64,000 bases of DNA from Carnegiea gigantea (lineage: Eukaryota > Streptophyta > Magnoliopsida > Caryophyllales > Cactaceae). Made by a program: the position numbers and the translations under genes. How positions within the stretch are numbered: position 1 is the first letter of the stretch; each line of letters opens with the position of its first letter. Below the pieces are notes generated by a model. It searched no databases. It was given only the letters and a program-made list of their open reading frames with translations, and was not told the DNA's origin. This document shows positions 12,235 to 25,274 of the stretch, piece by piece. The DNA is taken from assembly GCA_029747015.1 (NCBI GenBank), contig JAKOGI010000183.1, positions 191,001 to 255,000 of the forward strand, written 5' to 3'.

Positions 12235-15200
12235 ATGTTCAGTTTGCAAGGTGGTGGAAATGCTCCCAGTGTATTCAACTGGAAAAGACCTAGTGATTCA
12301 TCTCTAACTACAGGTCTACTTAATGATGTGCATCCTGAGATTGAATTGTCAGACTATGGAAGGGTGCCAAGTCCTGGCAGTGAAAGCCCTTCCGGGCTAC
12401 TTAATGGAGAGAGCCTAAAGGTGGAACCAATTGCAGATTTGGATCTGTTCTTTGAAAGGCTTTACAGCTATTACTGTGAGAAGGGTCTTTGGTGTATAAT
12501 TGTGAAGTGGATAGTTGAGCTGCTGAGTCTTGCTTTCACAATATGCTTTTCTGGATTCTTCTTACTCTATGTTGATTGGGATGGTCTTCGCAATGCCAAA
12601 TGTGGAATGGATGCGGTTGAATCAGGAATTAAGCCATGTGATCTAGCTAAAGAAGCTCTTCATCAGCATCCGTTAACACCACTTACGCTTCCGAAAGCGG
12701 TTATTCTTGGGTATCTGGGTATATTTTCCACATATTGGATCTTCTGTTTTTTCAGATTTTTCGCACAGCTGAAAGAGACCCTTAGAATTCGCCATTTCTA
12801 TTATAACAGGTAATCTTATAAAAGCGCCATGATGGATTTTTATATATTCAGTTCTCTTTCCGCCATCTTCCTTTGTTAGAGGCTTCACACCATGGTGGTG
12901 CTGTTGTGTTAGCTATGGAAGGAATGGCCTGTAATTTGTTAGCAGTAAACTGATTCAAAAATTGCTATTTGCAGTCTCCATGTTACAGACAGTGAAATAA
13001 AGACTATGCCATGGGCATCTGTTCTTGAGAAAGTTGTTCGTGTTCAGAGCTCGCAGCAGCTATGTGTGGTCAAGGATCTGTCAGCTCATGATATTGTAAT
13101 GCGATTGATGCGCAAGGAAAATTACGTAATAGGCATGATCAACAAAGGGGTACTTGCTTTTCCTATCTCTAAGTGGATCCCTGGTGCTGGTCCAAAAGTC
13201 AAGTCTGGCCCATATAGGAGGCATCGACGCCTGATGTTGACAAAGACCCTTGAGTGGACCTTAAATTGGTGCATATTGCAGAGCATGTTTGACAGGTGAC
13301 TAATGCCCTGTTGCCCCTGCGATTATCTTGCTCCTTATCCCCCCCCGGGGGTGTCTGCCCTATTTGTTTCTGCAGCCGTGCATGTATGTTTGTACGGGTG
13401 GGTGTGTTATTATCTGTTGTGTTCTGTTGACTGTTTGTTCTTTTTTTTTGGGGGGGGTTGTTTTGGGTGAATCTTCCATGTCTACGGTGCTTGTAGTTAA
13501 GCACCTTTCATGTCTTTTCAGAATCTTGCGATTTTGTTTCTTATTTTCTGATAAGATTAGCGAACCTTGATCAGTGTACATCCAGTGCTTTTATTGATGC
13601 TTCTTGTAGAAAGAAGATTTGGACAAAGCTTTCAATTTCAGTATGTGATTTGCTCTTCTGTGCCTGCAGAAACTTTTGTGTTAGGAGGGATTTTGTCTCA
13701 AATCCAGATGCTTTGAAGAAAAGGCTTGTATTTTGGGGCCTGGCAATGTTTCTCCTTTCTCCATTTTTAGTCATATTCATGCTGGTGTATCTGTTCTTGA
13801 GACATGCTGAACAGTTCTATAATCATCCAACAACAGCATCATCTAGGAGATGGTCAAACTTGTCAAAGTGGATGTTTAGGGAATTCAATGAGGCAAGTCT
13901 TTCTCCACCTCTCTATTGTTGTTTGTGTGCTTGATTACATAGTCTCCTTTTATCCATCGAAGTTCGAATGTGAGTCTAGCTTACGGCCCATCCGACCTGG
14001 AAGAAATGAGGCCATCAACATACTGATGATGTTATGTGATTTTCTGAGTCTTCTTGCTTATATGGATATCTCTTTTGCTTGGAGTCCTCCCTGTGCTCCA
14101 AACTTTTATGGGTTCTTTAGCTTTCAAGGATTAATAAGTGTTGTTTTGGACAAATTAAGGCCTTGAACTTATTATCTGATAAATTACTATGAATGAGCTT
14201 ACTGGTGTGATGAGTTACATTGATAAGTTTCAACAAGTGAATATTCTAAAGGCGAATGGATGAGTGGAGTTGTTGCCCAGGCTGCTAACACTTTCGTAAT
14301 TCATTATAAGTAATGGACAGCCTGCATTCTAGTATGAAATGTTGCATATACTTCCCATCATTATGATGATATTGTATTCATAGGCATAGTGATGCTGCAG
14401 TCAGGTCTATACTTGAGCTAGAAGATGTTCCAAATTTCTGTCAAACCTTGAAAATGGGGGTTGGGTATACTAATTCACTTCCACTATCGTCTGCTGTCAT
14501 CCATTGTATGCAAACTGTCATCCATTCTATACTTTTTGCACTGGCAGTGGGCATGGTGATGTACAGTTGGTTTTTTATTTTCTCTTTTTTTTTGGGTTTT
14601 TTTTTTTGGTGGGGCGGGGGGGAGGGAGATCATCTGCTTACATGTGGATAGTGTCTTGTTAAGTGATTAGGGTCTTCAATGCATTAGACATGATTCACCT
14701 CTCTCCCCCCTTCTCTTTCTCCTTATATATTTACACAGAAGATGCTCTTCATGACGGCGTTGCATGTGAAAGTGATGGGGTAATGTTGAAGACTTGCTTT
14801 TCGGCTACAAATGTTACTTACAAGATGGGAGCTGGGATTAGGTGTGCGGAACCTGGAACTGTAGGAATAAATGGTGTCTAGCTTAATCGGAATGTTATTA
14901 TGAAGAGATTGGGATGTATCCGTCATGCATCTTTTAGATTTGCATATATTTCTTCATCCTGCTTAGGCATGATTGCCCCACAAAAACACTGTTATCTTAT
15001 TCTCCGGTGTTGAGCTAACCTGTGAGTATAATCAGCATATGTTCATGCACCCCTGTGGCTGTATCATGAGTTGGGTTTGTAATTGTTTGGTAAATTTGGT
15101 ATTCTGCTAGAAGACTGTTTAGAAGAAGTTATAAAGTTTAGGTACCCAATTCAGTCTTCCCCCCTCGGATCTGCGATCCGGACATCGGGGTTTGGTCGCA

Positions 15201-18200
15201 ACCCCAAATGCTCAGGGGCGCGATCTGGGTCGATCATCTGGCCGACCCAAACATGACAGCCTAATGAGCAAAGAGTCAAAACAAAACGTTGAAGCCATGG
15301 AAAAGAATGCTGAGAGAGAGGGAAATTCGCAGGAAGTTAAATGTAGCCATGGTGAAACTCGAAATATCAGGGAGTGATATTTTAAAGAAAGCACAGGAAT
15401 AGTAGAATCATGGAGAAAGGAATAGTAGAATCATGGAGAAATGTGTGAGTCAGATAGAGAGAGAGAAAGAGATGGAGGGAGGAGAGGGGCAATGAGCAGG
15501 CTCTTTATGGAAAGTATGAGAGAGAGGGAGGATCGACAGAGAGTAGAGACTTTTGCGTTTCCAGACGCATGAAACGATGCAAAATAACCTTTATACTCCT
15601 GTAAATTGCAGTCCCTATTCTGTTTTGGGAAAAGAATTTATTGTTGCTGGCTTGCTATGCATTATGTGAGAGTTCAAAAGCCATTCACACTTGCTGCTGA
15701 CGGTAATTAAGCAGAAATGTTTGATTTAAAATTTTAAAAAGTAGAAACTTAGCAGTAGTTACCCAAAAAAAAATCTTGATAGTTGGCATTCAGCAATAAT
15801 ATTTTGAGAAATTAAACATATGAGCATTTTAATTTGTATTTTTTCCATTCTGAAATGACTAAGATTTAGAAATATTTCAATTAGTGATCCAAATAAATTT
15901 TAACGGCGGGCTCTGATCCATAATAGCGTCCCGGCTAAACCTTACCCCACCGGGATCCTTGCAAGCTTGCATATTGTGATCCCAATTTTTTTGGCGATCC
16001 ATATCTATCCCCAACCCTGGTAACTATGTTATAGAGTACTGAAGGAGCTGTGCCAAGACAAACAGGCGTGTGGAGAAAGGATGACTTTTTAGTAGTTATG
16101 GTTCATAAATACCGTGCTCACTGTGCTTTCAAGATGTAAGTTCCATCAAGGTTAAGTGCATCTACATACGGTGTTCACTGTGCCATTAAGCTGGAGAGTG
16201 GATTATGTTCATCTTTGCTGCTTCAGTTGCTGGTCAACATGGCGATGACAACAATGGGCTTATATTGCCGAGCAAGTTGATTACAGCAGAAGGGTAGTCC
16301 CTGAACTTGGCGGCATCATCGCTAAGTAACTCTGCTTCCAACTGAACTGATAAAATGGGAACTGCAAATTATCCTCTGAGGTATTACAGAAAAGTTTGCA
16401 ACCCACCTTCTTGCACTTCCATTAAGTGAGAGTCTCCTAGTCATGATAGATTAAAGCATATATAAAAATACACATCTAGGAGTTGAACCTCTCCTAAGCA
16501 TACTGCTGTTGTCCCAATTATGTTTAGCGACTCATGCAGGGTATTGGGTTCTCTGGTGCTTGAGGTTAGTTGGAAAATGGAAGCTTCGAAGAATAGATGG
16601 ATGAGGAGTTGTATCTGATATGACGTTACTGCGTATACGCTTGAGCACGGTGTTTGTTTTGTTCTCCAGTTTCGTGGCTGGTTGGTCGATTTGTGTTAGA
16701 TGACAAACCCAGAATAGGTTCCAGTACAAGGGGGTGCCTACCCATCTTCACACATTATCAAATATGAAGCCTTCAGAAAAGCAAACGAATTCTTAGAAAA
16801 TAAAATAAAATAAAATTTCGTAGGGTAGACCAATAGAGTGATCAGCTATTGTGGAGCAGTGATGCTGGGATGAGGAAGTGGCTAATGAAGACTAGGGATA
16901 ACTTTGTGTTCTGAAAGCTGACTTTTCCTATGTCTTTTACTGACAGTTATGAGTCTGATGTGGATGGTGTTTGGATGTACAGGCGCCACTCATTTTCTTA
17001 ACTTATGCCTTATGCGTACCATGTCTCAGGTGGAGCACTTATTTAGGCACCGTCTCAACAGCAGTGTAATAAATGCTTCCAATTACCTGAAGCAATTTCC
17101 GTCTCCCATAATTTCGATCGTTGCTAAGTTCATCTCGTTCATATCTGGTGGCTTTGCAGCAGTCTTAATCATTATTGCCTTTTTGGACGAATCTCTGCTG
17201 GAGGGCCATGTAATCTATCTCAATTCTTGTTGGCTTCTGTTTGTTGCCAAGTCTGTAAATGATTAGTATTCCTTATTTTATGCTACCAATTCCTGCAGAT
17301 ATTTGGACGTAATTTGTTCTGGTATGCTGCTGTTTTTGGAACTATAACAGCTATCAGCCGTGCTGCTGTGACAGACGAGCTCCTTGTTCTTGACCCTGAA
17401 GGTGCAATGTCCATGGTGGTCCAACAGACTCATTACATGCCAAAAAGATGGCGTGGCAAAGAAAATACTGAGATGGTTAGGATTGAGTTTGAGACTCTGT
17501 TTCAGGTGATCTTTCATACTGAGAACTCAATCTCTCGTCTTTCGTGACCACTATATGCTAATAGATCATGCATTCTTCTGCTGCAGTATTCTGCAATGAT
17601 GTGGCTGGAAGAAATGGCTTCTATCTTCCTTACTCCATACTTGCTCATCTTTGTTGTCCCCAAGGTTATAGCTATCAGACTATTACCTTTGATGGCAATT
17701 CTGTTGTATTGTCACTCGTTTATTTCTTAGTCACCTCTGCCGTTTCTGGAATTATTCAAATTGGATGTCTTTGTTGCAGCGAGTGGATGACATTCTGCAG
17801 TTCATTGCTGAATTTACAGTCAATGTTGAAGGAGTTGGTGATGTTTGCAGGTTTGATTTCAGTGACTTTGGTTCTGCTTAAGTACTTCGGACCATTTTCA
17901 ACAAATCCTTTTGTAGATCTTAGGAAACAGCCTCCCTGCTTTTCAGGGTTAAGACCCTGTGAATCTAGGTCTTACCCAAACCGATACTGGGTGGCTCTTA
18001 TTGTTGTTCATTCTATTTTACCTGCACATAAATGCGATTGCTTTCATTTTTGCCAATGACGTCTTGTTTTCCTGCAGCTTTAGTGTGTTTGATTTCGAAA
18101 AACATGGCAATGCAAATTATGCATCTCCATATAACTGCCCTCGTATCCGGAGGAGCTCCCAAGGGAAAATGGAAAAATCATTTCTCAGGCATGATTTTCA

Positions 18201-19231
18201 TCATTTCATTGGTTCCATCCCGTTGTCTGTTTTTCTCTCCATACCTCTTCTATCATATCATCTTTTCTCATCTTGGATGCTTTTTCTTTTGCAGCTTTCA
18301 AACTAGCTATCCTTCTTGGCAACCAGACCCTCGAGGGATGCAATTTCTGACAACACTCAGAACCTTCAGGGACCAAAAACTACAAGCGCCGGTTCCTGGT
18401 TACGCATGTTCGCCTCCCAGGGAGCAGAGCACAAGAAACAGCTATTTCAGAAGGACAGCGCCTCACAACAATAGTGGACCAGCCAACCATTCAGGCTCAC
18501 TCACAAGAAACAGCTATTTCAGAAGGACAGCGCCTCACAACAATAGTGGACCAGCCAACCATTCAGGCTCACTTTGGCTCATTGAAACTGATCCAAAGAC
18601 CCACCCGTATCTTCTTGATTGGTTCTATCTATCTGGTCCCCATCAAGCATCCGACAATTCCACTGATGCCCCAGCAGTTACTGTGGATATTGACAATCAG
18701 CAGCCCAAGGATTTTTGGATGCCGCCATCCTTCCACAATGAGGTTAACCAAGGAGAACCCTGGCCAAATATATTTGAATTTCAGAATAGGTCCACCAGCC
18801 ATCTAGGAGCTTCTACATCATCTGCTTTCTTCCCGGAGCAAAGTGTGCTCCGAGATCACGACTCAAGCAGCATGATGCTTCGAACGAGGAGCCATTGGTG
18901 GGCCCGTGGTGGGCCTGGTGGGTTGGATGCCCAACAGACGAGCTTTCTGGAGCCTCCCGAGTTTAGACGCCCTAGAGACGTCACTCAGGCCAGCTTCCTT
19001 GAGCCTCCCAATTTCAACCATCAGAATGCCAATAATCACTATGAGAGCTATTCAGAGAGGAGTGTGGATGAGGAGGAACAGCAGCTGGATTGGGAGAACT
19101 ACCATACATTGTCTCGAACGACACACTCAAATGAGTTTGCTGTTAGCGGAGAATTTAAGCTTCACTTTGATGATATTTTCCAACCTTCAGAACCTCCTAC
19201 TATGAACACCGGCCATGAAGACTTAGCCTGA
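12235..19231 (+). CDS. ATG9: Autophagy-related protein 9 (ATG9)
   Basis: ATG9 is the only multispanning core autophagy protein. It is a lipid scramblase on Golgi-derived vesicles that seed phagophore growth. Nine coding exons join in frame: 12235-12809, 12975-13295, 13670-13892, 17030-17209, 17299-17505, 17587-17664, 17780-17850, 18078-18188, 18295-19231, giving 900 residues (Arabidopsis about 866). The family core is clear: DLDLFFERLYSYYCEKG (69-84), membrane segments near 88-112, 157-175, 319-343 and 400-428, TLEWTLNWCILQSMFDR, HYMPKRWRGKENTEMVR, and a long C-terminal tail with RSHWWARGG and TSFLEPP. Introns 3 (13893-17029) and 8 (18189-18294) start with GC instead of GT. Both are required to keep the frame. 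A perfect 72-bp tandem duplication in the last exon duplicates residues 634-657. The gene otherwise looks intact. Confidence 0.95.
13893..17029 (+). other. 3.1-kb GC-AG intron 3 of ATG9
   Basis: The donor is GAG followed by gcaagt and the acceptor is tctcag before 17030; this join restores the conserved FREFNE-VEHLFRHR sequence. Inside are a T/G tract near 14580-14625, a 24-bp tandem repeat at about 15395-15442, purine-rich sequence at 15440-15545, and GC-richer blocks around 15160-15250 and 15900-16020 that look inserted but that I cannot classify. No second gene is evident. Confidence 0.75.
18430..18573 (+). repeat. 72-bp perfect tandem duplication in the last ATG9 exon
   Basis: 18430-18501 and 18502-18573 are identical. 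The unit is 24 codons, so the frame is kept and the segment beginning TRNSYFRRTAPHNNSG appears twice before GSLWLIE. The plant ATG9 proteins I recall have one such segment here. Identity of the copies points to a recent event. Confidence 0.95.
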
Positions 19232-19557
19232 TATAAATATAGTCTGTGAATGTGATTCTTGTGGCCCTTCTTGGTAGATGTTAGTGGTAGTTCCTTCTGC
19301 ATTAGTACTTTGGGTGTTTTGGGTATATAGTACTGGGTTTTGTGAAGGGGGGAAGGAAAAAGAAAGAAAGGAAAAAAAAAAAAAAAAACAGGGAACAAAT
19401 TCTTTGTTGTACATAATTGATCATTTCATTTTCTGGAAATTCTGGAAATGTGCACAGAAACACTTGCATTTTCTGTTCTGGGTGTTGTTTGTGATTGTAG
19501 GTAGTGTTAATGTGGCTTATGTTCAGATGGAATCGGTGTTTGTAGAAAGCTAGAAAA

Positions 19558-20533
19558 TAGGGATGTGAGTATTATCCGAATCCGGAAAATTTGATCAAAA
19601 TTTGCTCCATTTCGCACCCGAATGGGTGATGAAAATGGATTTCAAGTGGGTACGGGTATTGCGTTTGAAAATGGGTATGTGTATCAGTCTGAATTTTTAA
19701 AACCCGCACCTAATTGTATACCGGATTTGTTAGTAAAAGGCGACTAAAACACGATAAAAACAAAAAATAAATGTTAGGCATGAAACTCTCGGTTGGACAT
19801 TGGAAAATTTGGTGTGAAGAAAAAAATTTGGGAAAGTAACTTTGTTGTGTTTGGTTTAGAGAAAATCACAAAGAAAAAAATGGAGGAAAATTAGGTGATA
19901 AAATTGTTAGAAAACAAGTGATAAAATTTTCCTCACAAAATTGTAGTTTGAAAAATGTTCCCAAAAAAATTTCTAACTTCGTCTAACCTCGCATTACTTA
20001 GATAATATCAATGTGGTTCAAGTAATTCATTAACATTCAAATTCTTCATCCAAATTCTTATATTTTTTCCTTAATCCAAAAAACTTACTTTCTTCCTACC
20101 TTTTTTTTCTTTCAATTTTTCTTTCCACCAAATTTTCTACAGGCCAAACGGCGCCAATTGTATAGTGCTAGAAAATGATAGACATGTTTCAATGAAATTA
20201 TTATTATTATTACTATTATTATTATCATCATCATCATCATCATCATCATCATTACTATTATTATTATTTACAATTTTAAGTTTCGTGAGTTCATCTGGAC
20301 ACGAAGTTTAGTATCATCGCTTGAAATTACTAATCAAATATAGTGTATATGCAAATATGGGTTGAATATGACATGTTGCTCATTTTATATATACCCGAAT
20401 AAAACTCGTAAATCCGAAAAATCCGATGGGTATGGACATGAGTGTAACAATTGAAAATCTGATGAGTATGAGTATGATTTTTGAAAATAGATGTGGATGT
20501 TTGCATGGTTCAACCCGCCACACGTCCATCCTG
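19558..20533. mobile_element. hAT-like nonautonomous element with 8-bp target duplication
   Basis: CTAGAAAA at 19550-19557 and again at 20534-20541 flank a 976-bp segment that begins TAGGGATGTGAG and ends, in reverse complement, CAGGATGGACGTG. An 8-bp duplication and short TA/CAGGG-like ends fit hAT elements. Both flanks carry diverged GGGTATGGGTAT-like subterminal motifs. There is no transposase. An (ATT/ATC)n microsatellite lies at about 20200-20270. A second element (19785-20152) seems nested inside, and 20166-20194 exactly repeats the right flank (20532-20560), so the history is complex. It starts just after the ATG9 3' UTR. Confidence 0.65.
19785..20152. mobile_element. Nested MITE candidate inside the hAT-like element
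   Basis: The left arm near 19785 (ending GAAAATTTGGTGTGAAG) is matched by the reverse complement of the right arm near 20120-20152 (GAAAATTTGGTGGAAAG), giving imperfect inverted repeats of roughly 40 bp about 370 bp apart. No clear target duplication was found, so the class is open. Confidence 0.4.
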
Positions 20534-20541
20534 CTAGAAAA

Positions 20542-21526
20542 TGATAGACATGTTTCAATGGAATAATACACAATTTTCCCCATTCTTTTGGCAACAGCAA
20601 CAACTACTTCCAGTATAAGTTTTGCTTTTGCGGGGTATAGAGACCAAAATGTAGGTATTGCCGCCCCTCATATAAGAATTTAAAGAGTTTCAGAAGTAGG
20701 CAGTGTTACCCTATGAAAACATTTCTCCTATAGGAGAATTCTCTACTCTTTTGGTGGTTCACTAATTTATTGGGGCAAAATCTACAGTGCATTCAATTAG
20801 TGTGCATTCAATTAGTGTATCTTTATATAGGACATATTTTTGTCTTAAGTTTGCAATTTCTAAATTTAAGTACGTGTTTTTCCTTTATTTTAATAATAAA
20901 AAGAATTAAGGAAGACATCAAGATTAATACAAGAAGATTTGAGCCTAAATTCGAGCATGAATCTTAGAGGTGTTACTAGAGACCAAGGTAATAAAAAGAG
21001 GGTGTCTATGTATGCAAATAATGGTGATTGTTACACTAGTCGTGCTACAAATATTAACACATTTATTGGAAACAAAAAAACCTCATTTTTAAGGATAGAA
21101 CAAAAGAGATTTTTTCTTAATCTTTGAAAATTTGTCACTAAAATTGAAATTATTAGAGTCGAGTTAATGTTAATCCTATAAAAAGATAGACTTATTCCAT
21201 CATAATTTTTTTTAATTACAAGACTCATGTGTGATAGAGATCTTATTCAGTTGACTTATTTGAGTTTATCTATGTTTAGCAAGTAATACCCAAATTAAAA
21301 GTACTTTCTTTCCATGCAGAAAAACTATTTTCTTTGTGAAACAATAGCAGTTGTTTTTTAAAGTATTTTTTAGGGTTTTCTTTTCCCCTTTTTTGTTTTA
21401 TTTGTTTCTTTTTTGGTGCTTCGGTCGATCAAAAAATCAATGCTAGGTAGGGTTTTGGCGAGGGTTTAAGGCAAATTTCCTCTCTCTCTCTCTCTATCTC
21501 TCTCTCGTTCCTAGTTGATCACAGAA
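20542..21526. other. Spacer and promoter/5' UTR of the TPR gene
   Basis: AT-rich, no gene recognised. A CT-dinucleotide tract at 21480-21507, directly upstream of the ATG at 21527, is a typical plant 5'-UTR pyrimidine patch. Confidence 0.5.
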
Positions 21527-24028
21527 ATGAGGAAAGCAACGATCAAGCTGCTTGCTCTTTCTGGAGCCAGAACTTCCTCCGTATCCATCTCTCGTAACCT
21601 CAATACCCAAATCTCTTCAACCCTGATTTCTACTGACCCAATTCAGCCCCAATCAACAAAGCTCAAACCCCAGTCTTTCTCATCATGTGCCCACTTCAAT
21701 TCCTGCCCCAAAGCCCACGGTCTACTCTTTTCAAGCTCAAATTCCCACCAATTTCACAGAACCCCATCTCAAAATTTCAACACCCAGGTCGAAGACGTCC
21801 CTCAATTGTCCTCCAGACAGAGGAAAATTAAGGAAAGATCCCAAATTGAGGAGGAGTTCGAGGCTGCAAAGACTGCTGATGAAATGCTTGAAGCTTTCAA
21901 GGAGATGGAGGCTAACTTTGATGAAAGAGATCTTGGATTGGCTTGCTTGAAGATTGGACTTAAGCTTGATCAAGAAGGTGAGGACCCAGAAAAGATTTTA
22001 AGTTATGCTATTAGGGCTTTGGCAACTTTGGATGGTGAGGATAGAAACTCGTTGCCTGTTGCTATGACTTTACAGCTTGTGGGTTCTACTTATTATAGCT
22101 TGAAGAAGTTTAATGATGCTTTGGGGTACCTTAATAGGGCTAATAAGATATTGGGTAGGTTAGAGAAAGAGGGTAGTTTTAGTGCTCACGATGTTAAACC
22201 TATTTTGCATGTTGTTCAACTTGAATTGGCTAACACTAAGACTGCCATGGGTAGGAGAGAGGAGGCTTTGGAGAATTTGAGGAAGGCCTTGGAGATTAAG
22301 GAGTTTTTGTTGGGTAAAGACAGTAAAGAAGTTGGTAATGCATATAGGGATGTGACAGAAGCATATGTTGCAATTTTGAATTTCAAGGAAGCCTTGCCAT
22401 ATTGTTTGAAAGCATTGGAGATACATACTGCTCACTTAGGGCAAAATTCCGTGGAGGTTGCTCATGATAGACGGCTTCTTGGGGTTATTTATACGGGGAT
22501 GGAAGAGCATGAGAAGGCTTTGGAGCAGAATCAGTTGGCTCAGAGAGTTTTGAAGAACTGGGGTCGTAGTTCTGATTTGCTTCGTGCAGAGATTGATGCT
22601 GCTAATATGCAGATTGCTCTTGGGAGGTTTGAGGCAGCCATTAGCACGTTGAAGGGTGTTGTTCAGCAGACGGAGAAGGACAGTAGAAATCGGGCTCTCA
22701 TTTTCATTACGATGGCCAAAGCCTTGGTTAGTCAGGACAAGTATGCTGATGCTAAGAGATGTCTAGAGATTGCTACTGGTATCCTCGACAAAAAGGAAAT
22801 GGCAAAGCCACAAGAGGTTTCTGAATCTTACATGGAAATATCAATGCAGTATGAGACGATGAATGAGTTTGAAACAGCTATTTCCTTGTTGAAGAGAGCC
22901 CAAGCTTTGCTTGAGAGACTGCCTCAAGAGCAGCATTCTGAAGGTAGTGTCTCTGCTAGAATTGGGTGGTTGCTCTTATTGACGGGCAAGGTGGCACAAG
23001 CTATTCCTTACTTGGAGAGTGCAGCTGAGATCCTGAAAGAGTGCTTTGGTGACAAGCATTTTGGAGTAGGTTACATTTATAACAATTTGGGGGCTGCTTA
23101 TCTGGAGTTGGATAGACCTCAGTCAGCAGCACAAATGTTTGCAGTCGCAAAGGATATCATGGATGTGTCACTTGGCCCTCATCATACTGACTCTATTGAG
23201 GCATGTCAGAACCTTTCGAAGGCTTATGCTGCCATGGGAAGGTATGTTAACATTTGCTATTTTGAGTTCGACTTGTTTATCTAGATACTGCTTTGAAGTT
23301 TCAGATACTGCTTTGAAGTTTTTCTAATGCAACGTTTATGGTGTTTGTTTTGGCTGTGGTAGATTGTAGGTTGATATGTGAAATTTGTTCGGAATGGATG
23401 CTAGTATTTAGCTCGTACATTGGATGGTCAAGAGAGTGGCAAAAGATGTCATTGAATTCTGAAATTTGATGCCTTTTAGCTGTTAAGGATTTGCAGTTAG
23501 CATATTCTGCTGCAAAGTCTGTTACTTCGTAGCTGGTGATTTTGTTGTGTGAATGTGAGGTTTTTTTAGGGTTTTCCAGCTTGCTTTTGGTGGTCCCTTC
23601 TTTTTCGGCATCCCTCTTGGGTTTGCAGCTCCAGAATTATAGCAAACTACTGGGGGGGGGGGGATTGCTAATTCGATTGCCATATTGTATGGAAACCTTA
23701 TTACAGAACTTAAGACTCAACTGTTTTCCATTCTATGTAACAATGATGTCGTGAACTAATATGTGCAAGCTTTTCCTTTTCTTGCACCCACAAGGCTAAT
23801 TTGTTATTGAATTGCAGTTACGACCTAGCAATGGAATTCCAGCAGAAAGCAATCGATGCTTGGAAGGGTCACGGACGAAATGCAGAAGATGAGATTAGGG
23901 AAGCGTGCAGGCTTATGGATGAACTCAAAGTGAAGGCAATGGGTTCCTCATCCAGACGGTCCCCTCCCAAGGCATTGCCTGTGCCTCAGAGCAGTGATCC
24001 TAGCAGGATCTTGGAACCCGATCACTAG
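21527..24028 (+). CDS. Kinesin-light-chain-like TPR protein, probably organelle-targeted
   Basis: Two exons, 21527-23241 and 23818-24028, join through a GT-AG intron (AG|gtatg ... attgcag|T) to give 641 residues. The N-terminus (MRKATIKLLALSGARTSSVS, then Ser/Asn/Thr-rich and poor in acidic residues for about 90 residues) looks like a mitochondrial or plastid transit peptide. From about residue 120 to 600 the protein is helical TPR repeats of the kinesin-light-chain type (LGYLNRANKILGRLEKEG, EALENLRKALEIKEFLLG, EALPYCLKALEIHTAHLG, YIYNNLGAAYLELDRPQSA). There is no kinesin motor, and most plant KLC-like proteins act as scaffolds. I recall a plant-wide single-copy group of this type (Arabidopsis At5g53080), but the specific role is unknown to me. 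The first in-frame ATG after the CT-rich leader is used. The gene appears intact. Confidence 0.88.
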
Positions 24029-25270
24029 CCCATCGTGAAGGAATCAGGTGCTGGTTAGATAAATACTCGTGACATTCCCCTGATATTTTTCAGTCGTGCT
24101 GGGTTGGTATTTATCATGAACACGTAGATCTGTGATCTTTGTCGTCTATTGCTTATGGTGCCCGGTTTACTAGTCACTCTGTACAAATCGCAACCAGGAG
24201 AATAGAGTTGGCTTATGCTGTTGTTTAGAGTGATAGGATGTTCTTTTTCTGGGGATGAAATCGTAGCTGAATCAATTTATGATGAAATGAGCTCCAGATG
24301 TTAAAGGAAATGCTTAAAGACATCAATTATTCCTTATTAGCCCTGATCGCAAGAAGCTTTTGCAAGAATTTGTTGGTCATGTTGCTTAGGGATGACAAAT
24401 CGTGCAACTTATTACTAATAGCTGTTCATTGACAAGTGAAGTCGATGATATATTCATACATTTGCTCATGTATCTGTTGCCCCGGATATTCTTACAAATG
24501 AAAGTGATAAAATTCTTTCTTAGAAACCTTCAATTTCTCCATACCCAACGCAACCCCCCACCCCCAAAAAAGGAAAAAAAGAAACTTACGATCCCCTCCC
24601 CCCCCGGCCGTTATTCCCACTGACAGTGTGTTTAGATTGAGGTTGCAGGAGGGGAAGGTATGGGAAGGGGATGGAAATGAGGTTAATTAACCCCTCTTTT
24701 CCTTATTTGGGTAAAAAAAAAACAAAAGGGAAGAGAGGGAGAATCTTTCACCCCCATATACCTCCACTAACTCAATTTTTATTCCCCTCCAAATTGCGGG
24801 GGAATAGAGGGGAGGGGAAGGGAAGTGACAGTAATAGTAATAAAATATTATTTCCTTTATCTCGTACACCTCTTCTTTTTAATCCAAACATCATAATTTT
24901 AACTAATCTCTATTCTCGTCCACTTTAAAACCACACAAGATAAAGCTACCTCTTCTTTTTTTTTATTTGAATTATTCCTCTATTGCAAGCCCATTCTTAG
25001 AAATTAAGTAACGATAATTATGTAAATATATGTCACATATTTAACATTCTAATCTACAGTACCCTTTTCTTCTTTTTATTTGAAAATTGTTTTTGTAGCA
25101 TCTACTAGCACTACTTTTTCCAAAATTTGAAAGGCTGACAATAATTGACACCAAGAAGCACCTGCTTCAACGGCCTCTAGGTATGAGCTAATGTGGGTGT
25201 TTAGCGGGTATTTGAGCTTAGTTATCAATGTTAAGATGTTTTTTCATAAGAGTATACCCAATTACATCAT
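24029..25270. other. Spacer downstream of the TPR gene
   Basis: Starts with the TPR 3' UTR. Contains C-rich and A-rich tracts (24550-24610) and a block (24627-24896) bounded by weakly inverted GTTTRGATTRA-like ends that may be an old MITE. No gene recognised. Confidence 0.45.
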
Positions 25271-25274
25271 CTGC

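Noticed and set aside
15140..16030. GC-richer blocks in ATG9 intron 3 considered as a nested gene or transposon
   Set aside because: No coherent frame, no terminal repeats or target duplication that I could find.
24627..24896. Possible MITE with GTTTAGATTGAG-like ends
   Set aside because: Ends match only weakly and I found no target duplication.
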